DNA of 64,000 bases from Amycolatopsis pithecellobii (GTDB taxonomy: Bacteria > Actinomycetota > Actinomycetes > Mycobacteriales > Pseudonocardiaceae): contig NZ_WMBA01000002.1 in NCBI RefSeq assembly GCF_009707865.1, forward strand, positions 124,001-188,000, in the 5' to 3' direction. Under the pieces are notes generated by a model, which had not been told where the DNA came from, did not search any database, and saw nothing but the letters and a program-made list of their open reading frames with translations. Below, one piece after another: positions 24,772-34,430 of this stretch. Position numbers and translations under genes: made by a program. Position 1 is the first letter of the stretch, and every line of letters begins with the position of its first letter.

Positions 24772-25458
24772 GTGCGGCTTGACCACGAGTTCAGCGTTCC
24801 GGTACCACCGGCCGAGGTCTGGAAGGCCGTCACCGACCCGGAGAGCGTCGCACCCTGCATGCCCGGTGCCACCCTGACGAAGGTCGAAGGTGACAGCTTC
24901 ACCGGCACCGTCAAGGTCAAGCTGGGGCCGATCTCGTTGCTGTACAAGGGTTCTGGTGAGTTCCTGGAGAAGGACGAAGCCGCCCGCAAGATCGTGATCA
25001 AAGCGTCCGGAAAGGACTCGCGCGGTGCCGGCACCGCGGCCGCGACCGTCACCGTGACGCTGCGCGAGGACGGCGGGCAGACCAAGGGCGCGGTCGAGAC
25101 GGACCTGAACGTGACCGGGCGCCCGGCGCAGTTCGGCCGGGGCATGATCACGGAGGTCGGCGGCAAGATCCTGGACCAGTTCGCCGCGAACCTGGCGGAG
25201 AAGCTGACGGCCACGGAGAGTCCCGCGACCCCGGCAAGCACGACCGAGCCGGAGTCCGAGCCCGCGAAGCCCGCCGAAACGACGAAGCCGGCCGAAGCCG
25301 GGACGCCTGTCGAGTCGCCCGCGCCGAAGGAAACCGAGGCCATCGACCTGTTCGATCTCGCGGGTTCCTCGGTCGTGAAGCGGCTGGCTCCCGCACTGGC
25401 CGGGCTCGCGGGCCTGCTGGTGATCGTGGCGATCATCCGGATGTTGCGCCGCAGGTAA
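24772..25458 (+). CDS. coxG: CoxG-family SRPBCC membrane-anchored protein
   Basis: A 228-residue protein. Residues 1-145 are a CoxG-type SRPBCC (START-like) domain: FSVPVPPAEVWKAVTDPESVAPCMPGA followed by FTGTVKVKLGPI and GMITEVGGKILDQFA. A Pro/Thr/Glu-rich linker (about 146-185) leads to a C-terminal hydrophobic helix (APALAGLAGLLVIVAIIRML) and the basic end RRR. CoxG proteins anchor CO-dehydrogenase-like enzymes to the cytoplasmic membrane, probably by binding quinone. Start is GTG 24772 with GGGAGG upstream. It is separated from coxM by a hairpin and the 93-bp element. Confidence 0.88.
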   Translation: MRLDHEFSVPVPPAEVWKAVTDPESVAPCMPGATLTKVEGDSFTGTVKVKLGPISLLYKGSGEFLEKDEAARKIVIKASGKDSRGAGTAAATVTVTLREDGGQTKGAVETDLNVTGRPAQFGRGMITEVGGKILDQFAANLAEKLTATESPATPASTTEPESEPAKPAETTKPAEAGTPVESPAPKETEAIDLFDLAGSSVVKRLAPALAGLAGLLVIVAIIRMLRRR

Positions 25459-25526
25459 TCCGCCGGCCCGGCAGTGTCACCGGACACAGCCGGAAGCTCC
25501 GCGCCCGTCTCGCCGTTCCAGACCAT

Positions 25527-26606
25527 GTGCGAACTGACGTGGTGGTGATCGGCGCGGGGCAGGCCGGCTTGTCGGCCGCCTATCACCTGCGGCGGACGGG
25601 GTTCCGTAACGGCTCCGGGTTTGTTGTGCTCGACCATGGCAAGCGGGCCGGCGGCGCGTGGCAGTACCGGTGGCCGTCGCTGCGCCTCGGCAAGGTGCAC
25701 CGCATCCACGACCTGCCGGGGATGGCGTTCGGCACGCCGGACCCGAGCCGCCCGGCATCGGATGTCGTCTCGGAATATTTCGGGCGCTACGAACGGGTTT
25801 TCGACCTGCCCGTGCAGCGCCCGGTCGATGTGCTGGCGGTGCGCGACGAGGGGGAGCGGCTGCTGGTCGAAAGCGCGACGGACTCGTGGTCGGCGCGCGC
25901 GGTGATCAACGCCACCGGCACCTGGGACCGCCCGTTCTGGCCGCACTACCCGGGACAGGAGACGTTCCGCGGGCGCCAGCTCCACACGGCGGATTTCCAG
26001 AGTGCCGAGGAGTTCCGCGGCAGGCAGGTCGTCGTGGTCGGCGGCGGGGCCTCGGCGGTGCAGCTGCTGCTGGAGATCGCCGAGTTCGCGAGCGGTACAA
26101 CGTGGGTGACGCGCCGCGAGCCCGAATGGTTCGACTCCGAAACGTTGATGCCGGAGCACGGCCGCCAGTCGGTCGCGAAGGTGGAGCGCCGCGTCCGCGC
26201 GGGACTCCCGCCGGGCAGCGTGGTGAGCGTCACCGGGCTGGCCCTGACCCCGGAAGTGCGGGCGGGCATCGACGCCGGCATCCTCGACCGCAAGCCGATG
26301 TTCGAGCGCATCACCGAGGACGGCATCGTCTGGCCGGACGGCACGAGCCGGCGCGCCGACGTCATCCTGTGGGCGACCGGGTTCCGGGCCGCGCTGGACC
26401 ATCTCGCACCGCTGCACCTGCGCGGGCAGGGCGGCGGAATTCGGATGGACGGGACGCGGGTGGTCGGCGAGCCCCGGCTGCATCTGGTCGGTTACGGCCC
26501 GTCGGCGAGCACGATCGGCGCGAACCGCGCGGGTCGTGCCGCGGTGACGGAAATCCGGAAACTCCTGGACAGCCAGGGCTCGGGCGACGCGGCCGGGATA
26601 GACTGA
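25527..26606 (+). CDS. Flavin-containing monooxygenase-like oxidoreductase
   Basis: A 359-residue FAD protein. The FAD-binding GxGxxG is VVVIGAGQAGLSAAY at the N-terminus, and a second NADPH-type Rossmann site VVVVGGGASAVQLLLEI lies near residue 170. The middle GAWQYRWPSLRLGKVHRIHD and the late DVILWATGF stretch are typical of the YpfN-like group of flavin monooxygenases and Baeyer-Villiger relatives. The substrate is unknown. Start is GTG 25527; an ATG two bases earlier is in another frame. It is alone between coxG and the glycine riboswitch. Confidence 0.85.
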   Translation: MRTDVVVIGAGQAGLSAAYHLRRTGFRNGSGFVVLDHGKRAGGAWQYRWPSLRLGKVHRIHDLPGMAFGTPDPSRPASDVVSEYFGRYERVFDLPVQRPVDVLAVRDEGERLLVESATDSWSARAVINATGTWDRPFWPHYPGQETFRGRQLHTADFQSAEEFRGRQVVVVGGGASAVQLLLEIAEFASGTTWVTRREPEWFDSETLMPEHGRQSVAKVERRVRAGLPPGSVVSVTGLALTPEVRAGIDAGILDRKPMFERITEDGIVWPDGTSRRADVILWATGFRAALDHLAPLHLRGQGGGIRMDGTRVVGEPRLHLVGYGPSASTIGANRAGRAAVTEIRKLLDSQGSGDAAGID

Positions 26607-26635
26607 CCGCACAACTGAACATGGGCCGTCATGAG

Positions 26636-26822
26636 CCGGAGCGGGAGAGTCCCCGAGTATTCGGGGCACCGAAGGAGCAACTTCCCCGCCAATCTCTCAG
26701 GTACCAGTTACCGTTCTGGCCAGGCCACTCTGGAAAGCAGGCGCGACAGCTGCGTCTCACCCAAGGTGAAAGCCGCGCTGGCCGCGGTGAAACTCTCAGG
26801 TGCCGATGACAGAGGGGGAGTT
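26636..26822 (+). ncRNA. Glycine riboswitch, tandem aptamers
   Basis: The leader of gcvP shows both conserved cores. Aptamer 1 has GCGGGAGAGTC (26641 on), GCACCGAAGGAGCAACTTCC and AATCTCTCAGGTACC. Aptamer 2 starts near 26730 with CTCTGGAAAGCAG, TCACCCAAGGTGAAAGCC, AAACTCTCAGGTGCC and ends GATGACAGAGGGGGAG. These are the standard elements of the gcvT RNA motif, which binds two glycines and turns on glycine-cleavage genes. The exact ends are approximate; about 28 bases separate it from the gcvP start. Control is most likely at translation or through an internal terminator; neither is proven here. Confidence 0.93.
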
Positions 26823-26849
26823 CCGCAGCCGCCGAATGAGGAGCTCCCG

Positions 26850-29666
26850 ATGTCTGGATTCGCCGACCGTCATATCGGTCCCTCCGCGCACGAACAAGCC
26901 AAGATGCTCGCCGAATGCGGGTACGGCAGTCTCGACGCGCTGGTCGAGGCCGCGGTACCGGCCGCCATCCGCAACCCGCGCGAGCTGGACCTGCTGCCAC
27001 CGGCGTCGGAATCGGAGGCGACGGCCGAACTGCGTGTGCTCGCCGCGAAGAACCGCAGGCTGACGCAGATGATCGGGCTCGGGTTCAGCGACACGGTCAC
27101 CCCGCCGGTCATCCGGCGCAACGTGCTGGAGAGCCCGGCCTGGTACACCGCGTACACCCCGTACCAGCCGGAGATCTCGCAGGGCCGGCTCGAAGCGCTG
27201 CTGAACTTTCAGACGATGGTGTCCACGTTGACCGCGCTGGACACCGCCAACGCCTCGCTGCTGGACGAGTCGACCGCGGTCGCCGAAGCCGTCATGCTGA
27301 TGCGCCGCCAGTCCAAGGCGAAATCGCCGCGGGTGGTGCTCGACGCCGAGTGCCTGCCGCAGACGATCGCGGTCGTGCGGACCCGCGCGGAGGCAGTCGG
27401 GATCGAGGTCGATGTGCGTGATCTGCACAGCGGTCTTCCCGACGAGTTCTTCGGTGTGGTCGTGCAGTATCCGGGCGCCTCCGGAGTGTTACGGGGCAAG
27501 GGTTTCTACGAAGCGATCGGCACCGTCGCCAAGGCCGCGGGTGCGCTCTACACAGTCGCCGCGGACCTGCTCGCGCTGACGCTGGTCACCGCGCCCGGCG
27601 AGTTCGGCGCGGACATCGCCGCCGGGTCGACGCAGCGATTCGGCGTGCCGCTGGGGTACGGCGGCCCGCACGCCGGGTACCTGGCCGTGCGCACCGGACT
27701 GGAGCGCTCGCTGCCCGGCAGGCTCGTCGGGGTCTCGGTCGACGCGGACGGCAACCCCGCGTACCGGCTCGCCCTGCAGACGCGAGAACAGCACATCCGC
27801 CGTGAGAAGGCGACCTCCAACATCTGCACCGCACAGGTCCTGCCGGCGGTGCTCGCCGCGATGTACGCGGTCTACCACGGCCCCGAGGGGCTGAAAGCCA
27901 TCGCCGAGCGGGTGCACGGGCTGGCCAGTGGTCTCGCCGCCGCGCTGCGCGAAGGCGGTGTCGAGGTCGTCCACGAAAGCTTCTTCGACACGGTGCTCGC
28001 GCACGTGCCCGGCCGCGCCCAGCAGGTGATCGCCGCCGCCCGCCGGTCCGGTATCAACCTGGGCCCCGTCGACGCGGATCACGTCCGCATCGCCTGTGAC
28101 GAAGTGACCACAGTGGACACTCTGCGCGGCGTCTTGCTCGCGTTCGAGCTGGAGTCTCGCGTCGAGCCGGGGCCGTCTGCGGTGCCGCCGGGGCTCGCGC
28201 GGGAGAGCGAATACCTGACGCACGAGGTGTTCCATCAGCACCGTTCCGAGACGTCGATGCTGCGGTACCTGCGGCGACTGTCCGATATGGACTATGCGCT
28301 CGATCGCGGGATGATCCCGCTCGGCTCGTGCACCATGAAGCTCAACGCCACGGCCGAAATGGAGCCGATCAGCTGGCCCGAGTTCGCGGGCCTGCACCCC
28401 TTCGCTCCGGCCGAGGACGCCGCCGGGTATCACGAGCTGATCGAGCAGCTGTGCGGCTGGCTCGCCGAAGTCACCGGGTACGACAAGGTTTCGTTGCAGC
28501 CGAACGCCGGTTCCCAGGGCGAGTTCGCCGGCCTGCTGGCGATTCGCGCGTACCACAAGGCCAACGGGCAGCCCGAGCGTGACGTGTGCTTGATCCCGTC
28601 GTCCGCGCACGGCACGAACGCCGCGTCCGCCGTGCTGGCCGGGATGCGTGTGGTGGTCGTGGCCTGCAACGCCGACGGTGACGTCGATCTCGGTGACCTG
28701 CAGGCCAAAGTGGACAGTCACCGGGACACGCTGGCCGCGATCATGGTGACCTACCCGTCCACGCACGGGGTGTACGAGAACGGGATCGGTGAGCTCGCCC
28801 GGATCGTGCACGGGGCGGGCGGACAGGTGTACGTCGACGGTGCGAACCTCAACGCGCTGCTCGGCCTGGCCAAGCCCGGCGAGTTCGGCGGCGACGTGTC
28901 ACATCTGAACCTGCACAAGACTTTCTGCATTCCGCACGGGGGCGGCGGACCTGGTGTCGGCCCGGTCGCGGTGCGTGCGCATCTCGCGCCGTATCTGCCG
29001 GGGCATCCGGGCCTGCCGGAGTCCGGGGTAGGTCCGGTGTCGGCGGCGCCGTACGGTTCCGCGTCGATCCTGCCGATTTCCTGGGCGTACGTGCGGATGA
29101 TGGGCGCCGAGGGGCTGACCAGCGCGACCAAGGTGGCCGTGCTCGCCGCGAACTACATCGCCGCGCGACTTTCGCCGCACTACCCGGTGCTCTACACCGG
29201 CCGTGGCGGCCTGGTCGCGCACGAGTGCATTTTGGACCTTCGTGCGCTCACCAAGCGCACTGGTGTGACCGTGGACGATGTGGCGAAACGCTTGGTAGAC
29301 TACGGTTTCCACGCCCCGACGATGTCGTTCCCGGTGGCGGGCACGCTGATGGTGGAGCCGACCGAGAGCGAGGACGTCGCCGAGATCGACCGGTTCTGTG
29401 ACGCCATGATCGCGATCCGCCGCGAGATCGAAGAGGTCGCCGAGGGGCGCTGGGCGGTCGAGCAGAGCCCGCTACGGGGCGCCCCGCACACCGCGGAAAC
29501 CCTGACGAGCGACTGGAATCTGCCCTACGACCGCAAGCTCGCCGTCTACCCACCAGGGGTGACGCCGAAGACGAAGTACTGGCCGCCGGTCCGCCGCATC
29601 GACGGCGCTTACGGCGATCGCAACCTCGTCTGCTCGTGCCCGCCCATCGAAGCCTACGGGAGCTGA
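26850..29666 (+). CDS. gcvP: Glycine dehydrogenase (decarboxylating), P-protein
   Basis: A 938-residue single-chain P-protein, the usual length. It starts [17 protein letters not shown], and both halves have the aminotransferase-like fold. The PLP-binding lysine is about residue 690 in [19 protein letters not shown]. It decarboxylates glycine and hands the methylamine to the lipoyl H-protein. ATG 26850 follows GAGGAG. The gene is controlled by the riboswitch just upstream and shares a transcript with gcvT one base beyond its stop. The gcvH gene is not in the window. Confidence 0.95.
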   Translation: MSGFADRHIGPSAHEQAKMLAECGYGSLDALVEAAVPAAIRNPRELDLLPPASESEATAELRVLAAKNRRLTQMIGLGFSDTVTPPVIRRNVLESPAWYTAYTPYQPEISQGRLEALLNFQTMVSTLTALDTANASLLDESTAVAEAVMLMRRQSKAKSPRVVLDAECLPQTIAVVRTRAEAVGIEVDVRDLHSGLPDEFFGVVVQYPGASGVLRGKGFYEAIGTVAKAAGALYTVAADLLALTLVTAPGEFGADIAAGSTQRFGVPLGYGGPHAGYLAVRTGLERSLPGRLVGVSVDADGNPAYRLALQTREQHIRREKATSNICTAQVLPAVLAAMYAVYHGPEGLKAIAERVHGLASGLAAALREGGVEVVHESFFDTVLAHVPGRAQQVIAAARRSGINLGPVDADHVRIACDEVTTVDTLRGVLLAFELESRVEPGPSAVPPGLARESEYLTHEVFHQHRSETSMLRYLRRLSDMDYALDRGMIPLGSCTMKLNATAEMEPISWPEFAGLHPFAPAEDAAGYHELIEQLCGWLAEVTGYDKVSLQPNAGSQGEFAGLLAIRAYHKANGQPERDVCLIPSSAHGTNAASAVLAGMRVVVVACNADGDVDLGDLQAKVDSHRDTLAAIMVTYPSTHGVYENGIGELARIVHGAGGQVYVDGANLNALLGLAKPGEFGGDVSHLNLHKTFCIPHGGGGPGVGPVAVRAHLAPYLPGHPGLPESGVGPVSAAPYGSASILPISWAYVRMMGAEGLTSATKVAVLAANYIAARLSPHYPVLYTGRGGLVAHECILDLRALTKRTGVTVDDVAKRLVDYGFHAPTMSFPVAGTLMVEPTESEDVAEIDRFCDAMIAIRREIEEVAEGRWAVEQSPLRGAPHTAETLTSDWNLPYDRKLAVYPPGVTPKTKYWPPVRRIDGAYGDRNLVCSCPPIEAYGS

Positions 29667-29667
29667 C

Positions 29668-30744
29668 ATGCACACCGCGCTCTATGGTGTCCACAAAGGA
29701 CTGAACGCGCTGTTCACCGATTTCGCGGGCTGGGAGATGCCGGTACGGTACTCGAGCGAGCTCGCCGAGCACCGTGCCGTGCGCGAGGCGGCGGGGCTGT
29801 TCGACCTGTCGCACATGGGCGAGATCCACGTGACCGGGCCACAGGCCGCCGATGCGCTCGATTACGCACTCGTCGGCACCATGTCCGCGATCAAGCCCGG
29901 CCGGGCCCGCTACACGATGATCTGCGCCGAAGACGGTGGTGTGCTTGACGATCTGGTGGTCTACCGGCTCGCGGACGAGGAGTTCCTGGTCGTGGCGAAC
30001 GCCGGGAACGCGGCACGGGTGGCTTCGGAGCTGGTGGCGCGGGCGGCGAAGTTCGAGGCCACTGTGGACGATCGATCGGCCGGCACGGCGTTGATCGCGG
30101 TACAGGGCCCGAAATCGGCGGCGATCGTCGGTGAAGTGTCCGATGTGGACTCAACGAACCTCAAGTACTACGCGAGCATGCCGGCGAACGTGCGTGGCCA
30201 CGACGTACTGCTTGCCCGTACCGGGTACACCGGCGAAGACGGGTTCGAACTCTACGTTCCCGCGGCGGAGGCCACGGAGGTCTGGCAAGTGCTCACCGCC
30301 GCAGGTGAACCGCACGGTCTGCTGCCCGCCGGGCTCGCCTGCCGTGACACGCTGCGGCTCGAAGCGGGGATGCCCTTGTACGGCAACGAATTGAGTCGTG
30401 ACCGGTCACCGTTCGACGCCGGGCTGGGCCGGGTGGTCAAGTTCGAGAAGCCGGATTTCGTCGGCAGGGCGGCGCTCGAAGGCCGCCGCGAGCCGACCCA
30501 CGTGCTGGTCGGCCTCCGTGGCAGCGGCCGTCGCGCGCCCCGGCACGGGTACAAGGTCGTCGACGGGTCCCGTGAGGTCGGCGAGGTGACCAGCGGCGCG
30601 TTGTCGCCCACCCTGGGTTACCCGATCGCTCTTGCTTATGTGCCAACGGAACTGAGCGAGCCGGGCACAGCCCTGTCCGTCGACGTCCGTGGCAGGGCGG
30701 AACCGGTCGAAGTCGTGCCCACGCCGTTCTACCGGCGCAGCTGA
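29668..30744 (+). CDS. gcvT: Aminomethyltransferase, T-protein
   Basis: A 358-residue tetrahydrofolate-dependent T-protein. Features include FAGWEMPVRYSSELAEHRAVREAAGLFDLSHMGEI at the start, the folate-binding stretch in the middle (YTGEDGFELYVP) and the catalytic region around RYTMICAEDGGVLDDLVVYRL with its conserved aspartate. The end, LSPTLGYPIALAYVP, is the usual T-protein C-terminal barrel. It releases ammonia from the aminomethyl-lipoyl H-protein and makes 5,10-methylene-THF. It follows gcvP with a 1-base gap. It converges on the siderophore ATPase gene with a gap of nine bases. Confidence 0.95.
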   Translation: MHTALYGVHKGLNALFTDFAGWEMPVRYSSELAEHRAVREAAGLFDLSHMGEIHVTGPQAADALDYALVGTMSAIKPGRARYTMICAEDGGVLDDLVVYRLADEEFLVVANAGNAARVASELVARAAKFEATVDDRSAGTALIAVQGPKSAAIVGEVSDVDSTNLKYYASMPANVRGHDVLLARTGYTGEDGFELYVPAAEATEVWQVLTAAGEPHGLLPAGLACRDTLRLEAGMPLYGNELSRDRSPFDAGLGRVVKFEKPDFVGRAALEGRREPTHVLVGLRGSGRRAPRHGYKVVDGSREVGEVTSGALSPTLGYPIALAYVPTELSEPGTALSVDVRGRAEPVEVVPTPFYRRS

Positions 30745-30753
30745 AAGGCTGGG

Positions 30754-31563
30754 TCAGCGACGGGATTTCGGGATCACCAGTGGGGTTCCGGTTTCCGGAT
30801 CGGGGATGACCCGGCACGGGAGGTCGAAGATCTGCTCCACCCGCTCCGCGGTCACCACCTCGTCCGGGCTGCCCGTCGCGATCACCTCACCAGCGCGCAT
30901 GGCGATGACATGGGTGCCGTAGCGGGCGGCGTGATTGAGATCGTGCAGCACCGCGACCAGCGTGCGTCCCTGCTCGGCGTGCAGCTTCGCGCACAGGTCG
31001 AGGATGTCGAGCTGGTGGGAGATGTCCAGGTACGTCGTCGGCTCGTCCAGCAGCAGCAACTCGGTTTCCTGCGCCAGTGCCATCGCCAGCCACACCCGTT
31101 GCCGCTGGCCGCCGGACAGCTCGTCGACCAGCCGGTCGGCCAGCTCGCTCACCCCGGTCGCCGCCATGGACCGCTCGACGACCGCCGCGTCCTCCTTCGA
31201 CCACTGGCGCAGCAGCCGCTGGTGCGGATACCGGCCGCGTGCCACGAGATCGGACACCGTGATGCCCTCGGGCGCGATCGAGCTCTGCGGCAGCAGGCCG
31301 AGCCGGCGCGCGACCTGTTTCGCCGGTAACGACGTGATGACCTCGCCGTCCAGGTACACCATGCCTTTGCGGGGCTTCAGCAGCCGGGCCAGCGCACGCA
31401 GCAGCGTGGTCTTGCCGCACGCGTTGGGGCCGACGATCACCGTGAACGACTGGTCCGGGATCGTGACACCGAGATCTTCGGCGACGGTGCGCCCGTCGTA
31501 GGCCAGGGTCAGGCCGGCGCCGTGCAGCCTGGTGGTCGTCGTCGTGTCGGCGATCGCGGTCAT
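30754..31563 (-). CDS. Iron-siderophore ABC transporter ATP-binding protein
   Basis: A 269-residue ABC ATPase of the FepC/FhuC type. Walker A is GPNACGKTTLL, the Q-loop is LLPQSS, the signature is ELSGGQRQRVW and Walker B LLLLDEPTTYLDI followed by the H-loop VLHDLNHA. It drives import of ferric siderophores with membrane and binding proteins that are not in the window. An iron-box operator lies on its start codon (31563-31581), so it is probably repressed by a DtxR/IdeR-type regulator when iron is plentiful. As an orphan ATPase it may serve permeases encoded elsewhere. Confidence 0.9.
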   Translation of the reverse strand: MTAIADTTTTTRLHGAGLTLAYDGRTVAEDLGVTIPDQSFTVIVGPNACGKTTLLRALARLLKPRKGMVYLDGEVITSLPAKQVARRLGLLPQSSIAPEGITVSDLVARGRYPHQRLLRQWSKEDAAVVERSMAATGVSELADRLVDELSGGQRQRVWLAMALAQETELLLLDEPTTYLDISHQLDILDLCAKLHAEQGRTLVAVLHDLNHAARYGTHVIAMRAGEVIATGSPDEVVTAERVEQIFDLPCRVIPDPETGTPLVIPKSRR

Positions 31564-31581
31564 GAAGTTAGGCTAACCTAC
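31563..31581. promoter_or_regulatory. DtxR/IdeR iron box over the ATPase start
   Basis: The 19-bp site TGAAGTTAGGCTAACCTAC matches the IdeR/DtxR consensus (TWAGGTTAGSCTWACCTWA) at about 16 of 19 positions. It sits directly at the start codon, so a bound repressor would block initiation or a leaderless transcript. Confidence 0.8.
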
Positions 31582-31612
31582 CCCGCTGCCCTGGTGGAAC
31601 GGCCGTTTTCGA

Positions 31613-31804
31613 TCACCCCCGCTTGCCCATGGTCACGACCGCGTCCCGCAGCGCGGCGCGCAGCCGTCCGACGTCGAGCGGCTCGAGCACCGCGGCTTCG
31701 CCAGGGGGTGCCATGACGACGACCCTGTCTTCGCTGATGAACACGGTCAGATCGCGCTTCCTGCCGGCCATGTCCCGGCATGGGACGGACCATTCTTCCG
31801 CCAC
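31613..31804 (-). CDS. Short conserved-looking basic protein
   Basis: A 63-residue protein from GTG 31804, with GGGGAAGG a few bases upstream; a shorter start at ATG 31768 is also possible. It contains DLTVFISEDRVVVMAPPGEAAVLEPLDVGRLRAALRDAV, which reads like a real small beta-strand plus helix domain, with no membrane segment. I do not recognise the family. It lies between the divergent promoters of the ATPase and the ferredoxin reductase, in a region of codon use like its neighbours. Confidence is moderate because it is so short. Confidence 0.5.
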   Translation of the reverse strand: MAEEWSVPCRDMAGRKRDLTVFISEDRVVVMAPPGEAAVLEPLDVGRLRAALRDAVVTMGKRG

Positions 31805-31950
31805 CTCGCCTCGCCTTCCCCTCTCGCACGTTCGCCCGGACCGTGCGTGTGACCGGTATTCGCGCGGACCGTGACGGCCAGGGTGGTGAAAGTCACCCGA
31901 ATGCCGAATCACCGCTAACCTGAGTCAGATCAGCGGCGAAGGGAGACCTG

Positions 31951-33150
31951 ATGTCCGACCCCGGGCGAATCGTGATCATCGGTGCCGGCTTGGGCGGTGC
32001 GACCGCGGCCGCGACCCTGCGGGAGCGCGGCTATCCGGGCGAAGTCGTGGTACTCGGCGCGGAAAACCACCGTCCGTACGAGTTGCCGCCGCTGTCCAAA
32101 GCCGTGCTGCTGGGTGACGCCGACGAACCGGACTGGGTCCGTGACGAGGGGTTCTACCGCGAGAACGACGTCGACCTGCGCCTCGGCACGACCGCCGTCC
32201 GCGTCGACCCGGGCGCTCGCCTGGTGGTCGACGACAAGGGCGGCGAACACACCTACGACCGGCTGCTGCTGGCGACCGGCTCGCAGCCGCGCTTGCTGCC
32301 CGGCGCGCCGCCGCAGGTCCACACGCTTCGCACGATCGACGACTCGCTGGCGCTGCGGGACGCCTTCTCGAAGTCGCCGCGAGTGGTGATCATCGGCGCC
32401 GGCTGGATCGGGACCGAAGCCGCGGCCGCCGCACGGCGGCACGGCGCCGACGTGACGGTCGTCGACCAGGTCAGTGCCCCGCTGTTGTCGGTGCTGGGCC
32501 CGGAAATCGGGGCGGTGTTCCAGGAGCTGCACAGCGAGAACGGTGTGCACTGGCGCCTGGGCACCGGCGTCGACGAGATGACCCCGGATCAGGTCCGCCT
32601 GTCCGACGGGACCGTGCTGCCGGCTGACCTGGTGCTCGTCGCGGTCGGCGTCGCGCCACGGGTCGACCTGGCCCACGCGGCCGGGCTCGACATCGCCGAC
32701 GACGGCGGGATCGCGGTGGACCCCACGCTGCGCACGTCCGCGCCCCACGTGTACGCCGCCGGGGACATCGCTTCGCAGTTCCACCCGCGCTACAGCAAAC
32801 GTGTCCGGGTCGAGCACTGGGCGAACGCGAAGAACCAGGGCGCCCACGTCGCGGGCAGCCTGCTCGGCGACGACGAACCCTACCTGCGGGCTCCATATTT
32901 CTTCAGTGACCAGTACAGTCTCGGCTGCGAGTACCGCGGTCTGGCCAATGTGGACAGTCACCAGCTGGTGGTGCGCGGTGATCTCGGCAAGCGCGAGTTC
33001 ATCGCGTTCTGGACGCACCAGGGGAAGGTGACGGCCGCGATGAACGTGAACATCTGGGATGCCGGTGACGCGTTGAAGGCGCTGGTGGAGGAAGACGTGC
33101 CCGTCACGCCTGAGCAGCTGCGGGAATCGGAGCTGTCCTCGCTGGTCTAG
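31951..33150 (+). CDS. FAD-dependent ferredoxin reductase-like protein
   Basis: A 399-residue pyridine-nucleotide-disulfide oxidoreductase without the redox cysteine pair. It has an FAD site IVIIGAGLGGATAAATL at the start, an NAD site VVIIGAGWIGTEAAAAA near residue 150, and the second FAD site HVYAAGDIA near residue 265. The layout and the C-terminal reductase domain (SDQYSLGCEYRGLA) fit ferredoxin reductases that feed cytochrome P450 or Rieske oxygenases (ThcD, CamA-like). No ferredoxin or P450 gene is near. GAAGGGAG lies upstream of the ATG. It converges with the MFS gene, overlapping by 47 bp. Confidence 0.88.
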   Translation: MSDPGRIVIIGAGLGGATAAATLRERGYPGEVVVLGAENHRPYELPPLSKAVLLGDADEPDWVRDEGFYRENDVDLRLGTTAVRVDPGARLVVDDKGGEHTYDRLLLATGSQPRLLPGAPPQVHTLRTIDDSLALRDAFSKSPRVVIIGAGWIGTEAAAAARRHGADVTVVDQVSAPLLSVLGPEIGAVFQELHSENGVHWRLGTGVDEMTPDQVRLSDGTVLPADLVLVAVGVAPRVDLAHAAGLDIADDGGIAVDPTLRTSAPHVYAAGDIASQFHPRYSKRVRVEHWANAKNQGAHVAGSLLGDDEPYLRAPYFFSDQYSLGCEYRGLANVDSHQLVVRGDLGKREFIAFWTHQGKVTAAMNVNIWDAGDALKALVEEDVPVTPEQLRESELSSLV

Positions 33151-34327
33151 CCAGCGCCAAGAACGTCACCAATGCCGTGACGGAGAAACCGGCCATCACC
33201 ACACCCATCGGGAGCGCGCCGCTGCCGATGCCGACCAGTGGGGTGGCCAGCGCGCCGGTGGCGAACTGCAGCACGCCGATCAGCGCCGACGCCGCGCCGG
33301 CGCTGCGGGCGTGCCCGGCGAGGCCGAGCGAGGCCGCGTTCGGCATCACCACGCCGACGCTGGAAACCAGTACCAGCAACGGGATCAGCAGCGCGAAGAG
33401 CGGCAACGTGAACAGCGTGGCCGCGAGCACCCCGAGCCCTCCCGCCGTCGCCGTGCTCAACCCGGTCACCAGCAGCGTCCGCTCCCGGAACCGGCCGACG
33501 AGCCGGGCGTTGAGTTGGCCCGCCAGGATGATCCCGACCCCGTTCGCGCCGAACACGAGACCGTAGACCTGTGGGTTGAGCCCGTAAACACCTTGCAGCA
33601 CAAACGAAGACGCCGAGATGTAGGCGAACAGGGCGGCGAAGATCAGGCCGCCCGCGAGCGCGTTCCCGAGGAACGCACGGTCGGCCAGCAACCGGCCGTA
33701 GGTGCGCAGTGTGGCGCCGAGCCGGTTCGGGCTCCGGCGTTCCCGCGGGAGCGACTCCGGCAGTCCGAACACGGTCGCGAGCAGCAACACCGTCCCCAGC
33801 ACCGCCAGCACGACGAACACACCGCGCCACGATGTCACCCGCAGGACCTGGCCGCCGAGTACCGGCGCCAGCACCGGTCCCAGGCCGCTGACCAGCATCA
33901 TCATCGAGAAGAATCTCGTCATCGCCGTACCGGAGTAGAGATCCCGGATGACCGCCCTGGCGATCACGATCCCGGCCGCGGCGCCGAGTGCCTGCAGCGC
34001 GCGTGCCGCGATCAGCAGTTCGACCGACGGGCTCACCGCGCACAGCAGCGACGTGACGGCATAAAGAGCGAGTCCGGCGAGCAGCGGCTTGCGGCGGCCG
34101 GCCGAATCGGAGATGGGTCCGAGCACGAGCTGACCCAGCGCGAGCCCGATGATGAAGCCGGTCAGCGTCAGTTGGAGGGTGGCTTCGGCGGCGTGCAGTT
34201 CGCCGGTCATCGCCGGCAGCGCGGGCAGGTACATGTCGATCGACAGTGGCGCGAAGGCCGTCAACCCGCCCAAGATCACCATGCTGCGTACGGTCCCTGG
34301 GCGCGGGGGAATACGGGTCGCCGTCAC
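33104..34327 (-). CDS. MFS drug exporter, Bcr/CflA family
   Basis: A 407-residue protein with twelve hydrophobic segments. The N-terminal stretch LSIDMYLPALPAMTGEL and the loop GPISDSAGRRKPLL between segments 2 and 3 are characteristic of the Bcr/CflA branch, which pumps chloramphenicol, bicyclomycin and similar molecules out in exchange for protons. The ARALQALGAAAGIVIARAVIRD segment is motif C-like. The promoter faces the hydroxyacid oxidase gene. The gene is likely housekeeping; no pathway-specific link is visible. Its last 47 bp overlap the convergent ferredoxin reductase gene. Confidence 0.88.
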   Translation of the reverse strand: MTATRIPPRPGTVRSMVILGGLTAFAPLSIDMYLPALPAMTGELHAAEATLQLTLTGFIIGLALGQLVLGPISDSAGRRKPLLAGLALYAVTSLLCAVSPSVELLIAARALQALGAAAGIVIARAVIRDLYSGTAMTRFFSMMMLVSGLGPVLAPVLGGQVLRVTSWRGVFVVLAVLGTVLLLATVFGLPESLPRERRSPNRLGATLRTYGRLLADRAFLGNALAGGLIFAALFAYISASSFVLQGVYGLNPQVYGLVFGANGVGIILAGQLNARLVGRFRERTLLVTGLSTATAGGLGVLAATLFTLPLFALLIPLLVLVSSVGVVMPNAASLGLAGHARSAGAASALIGVLQFATGALATPLVGIGSGALPMGVVMAGFSVTALVTFLALARPARTAPIPAAAQA

Positions 34328-34430
34328 CTCCGCCGCAACCGGGCGCGAGCGCGTTTCTATTCCGGGATGTGACGGGCGGCGCTCAGCGCGAGCACGTAGG
34401 CTGCGGCCCAGCGTCGACGAGGAGGTGCTC

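Noticed and set aside
31613-31912. A longer 99-residue version of the small protein at 31613
   Set aside because: The extra N-terminus is His/Arg-rich and lies in the promoter region; GTG 31804 has a good ribosome site.
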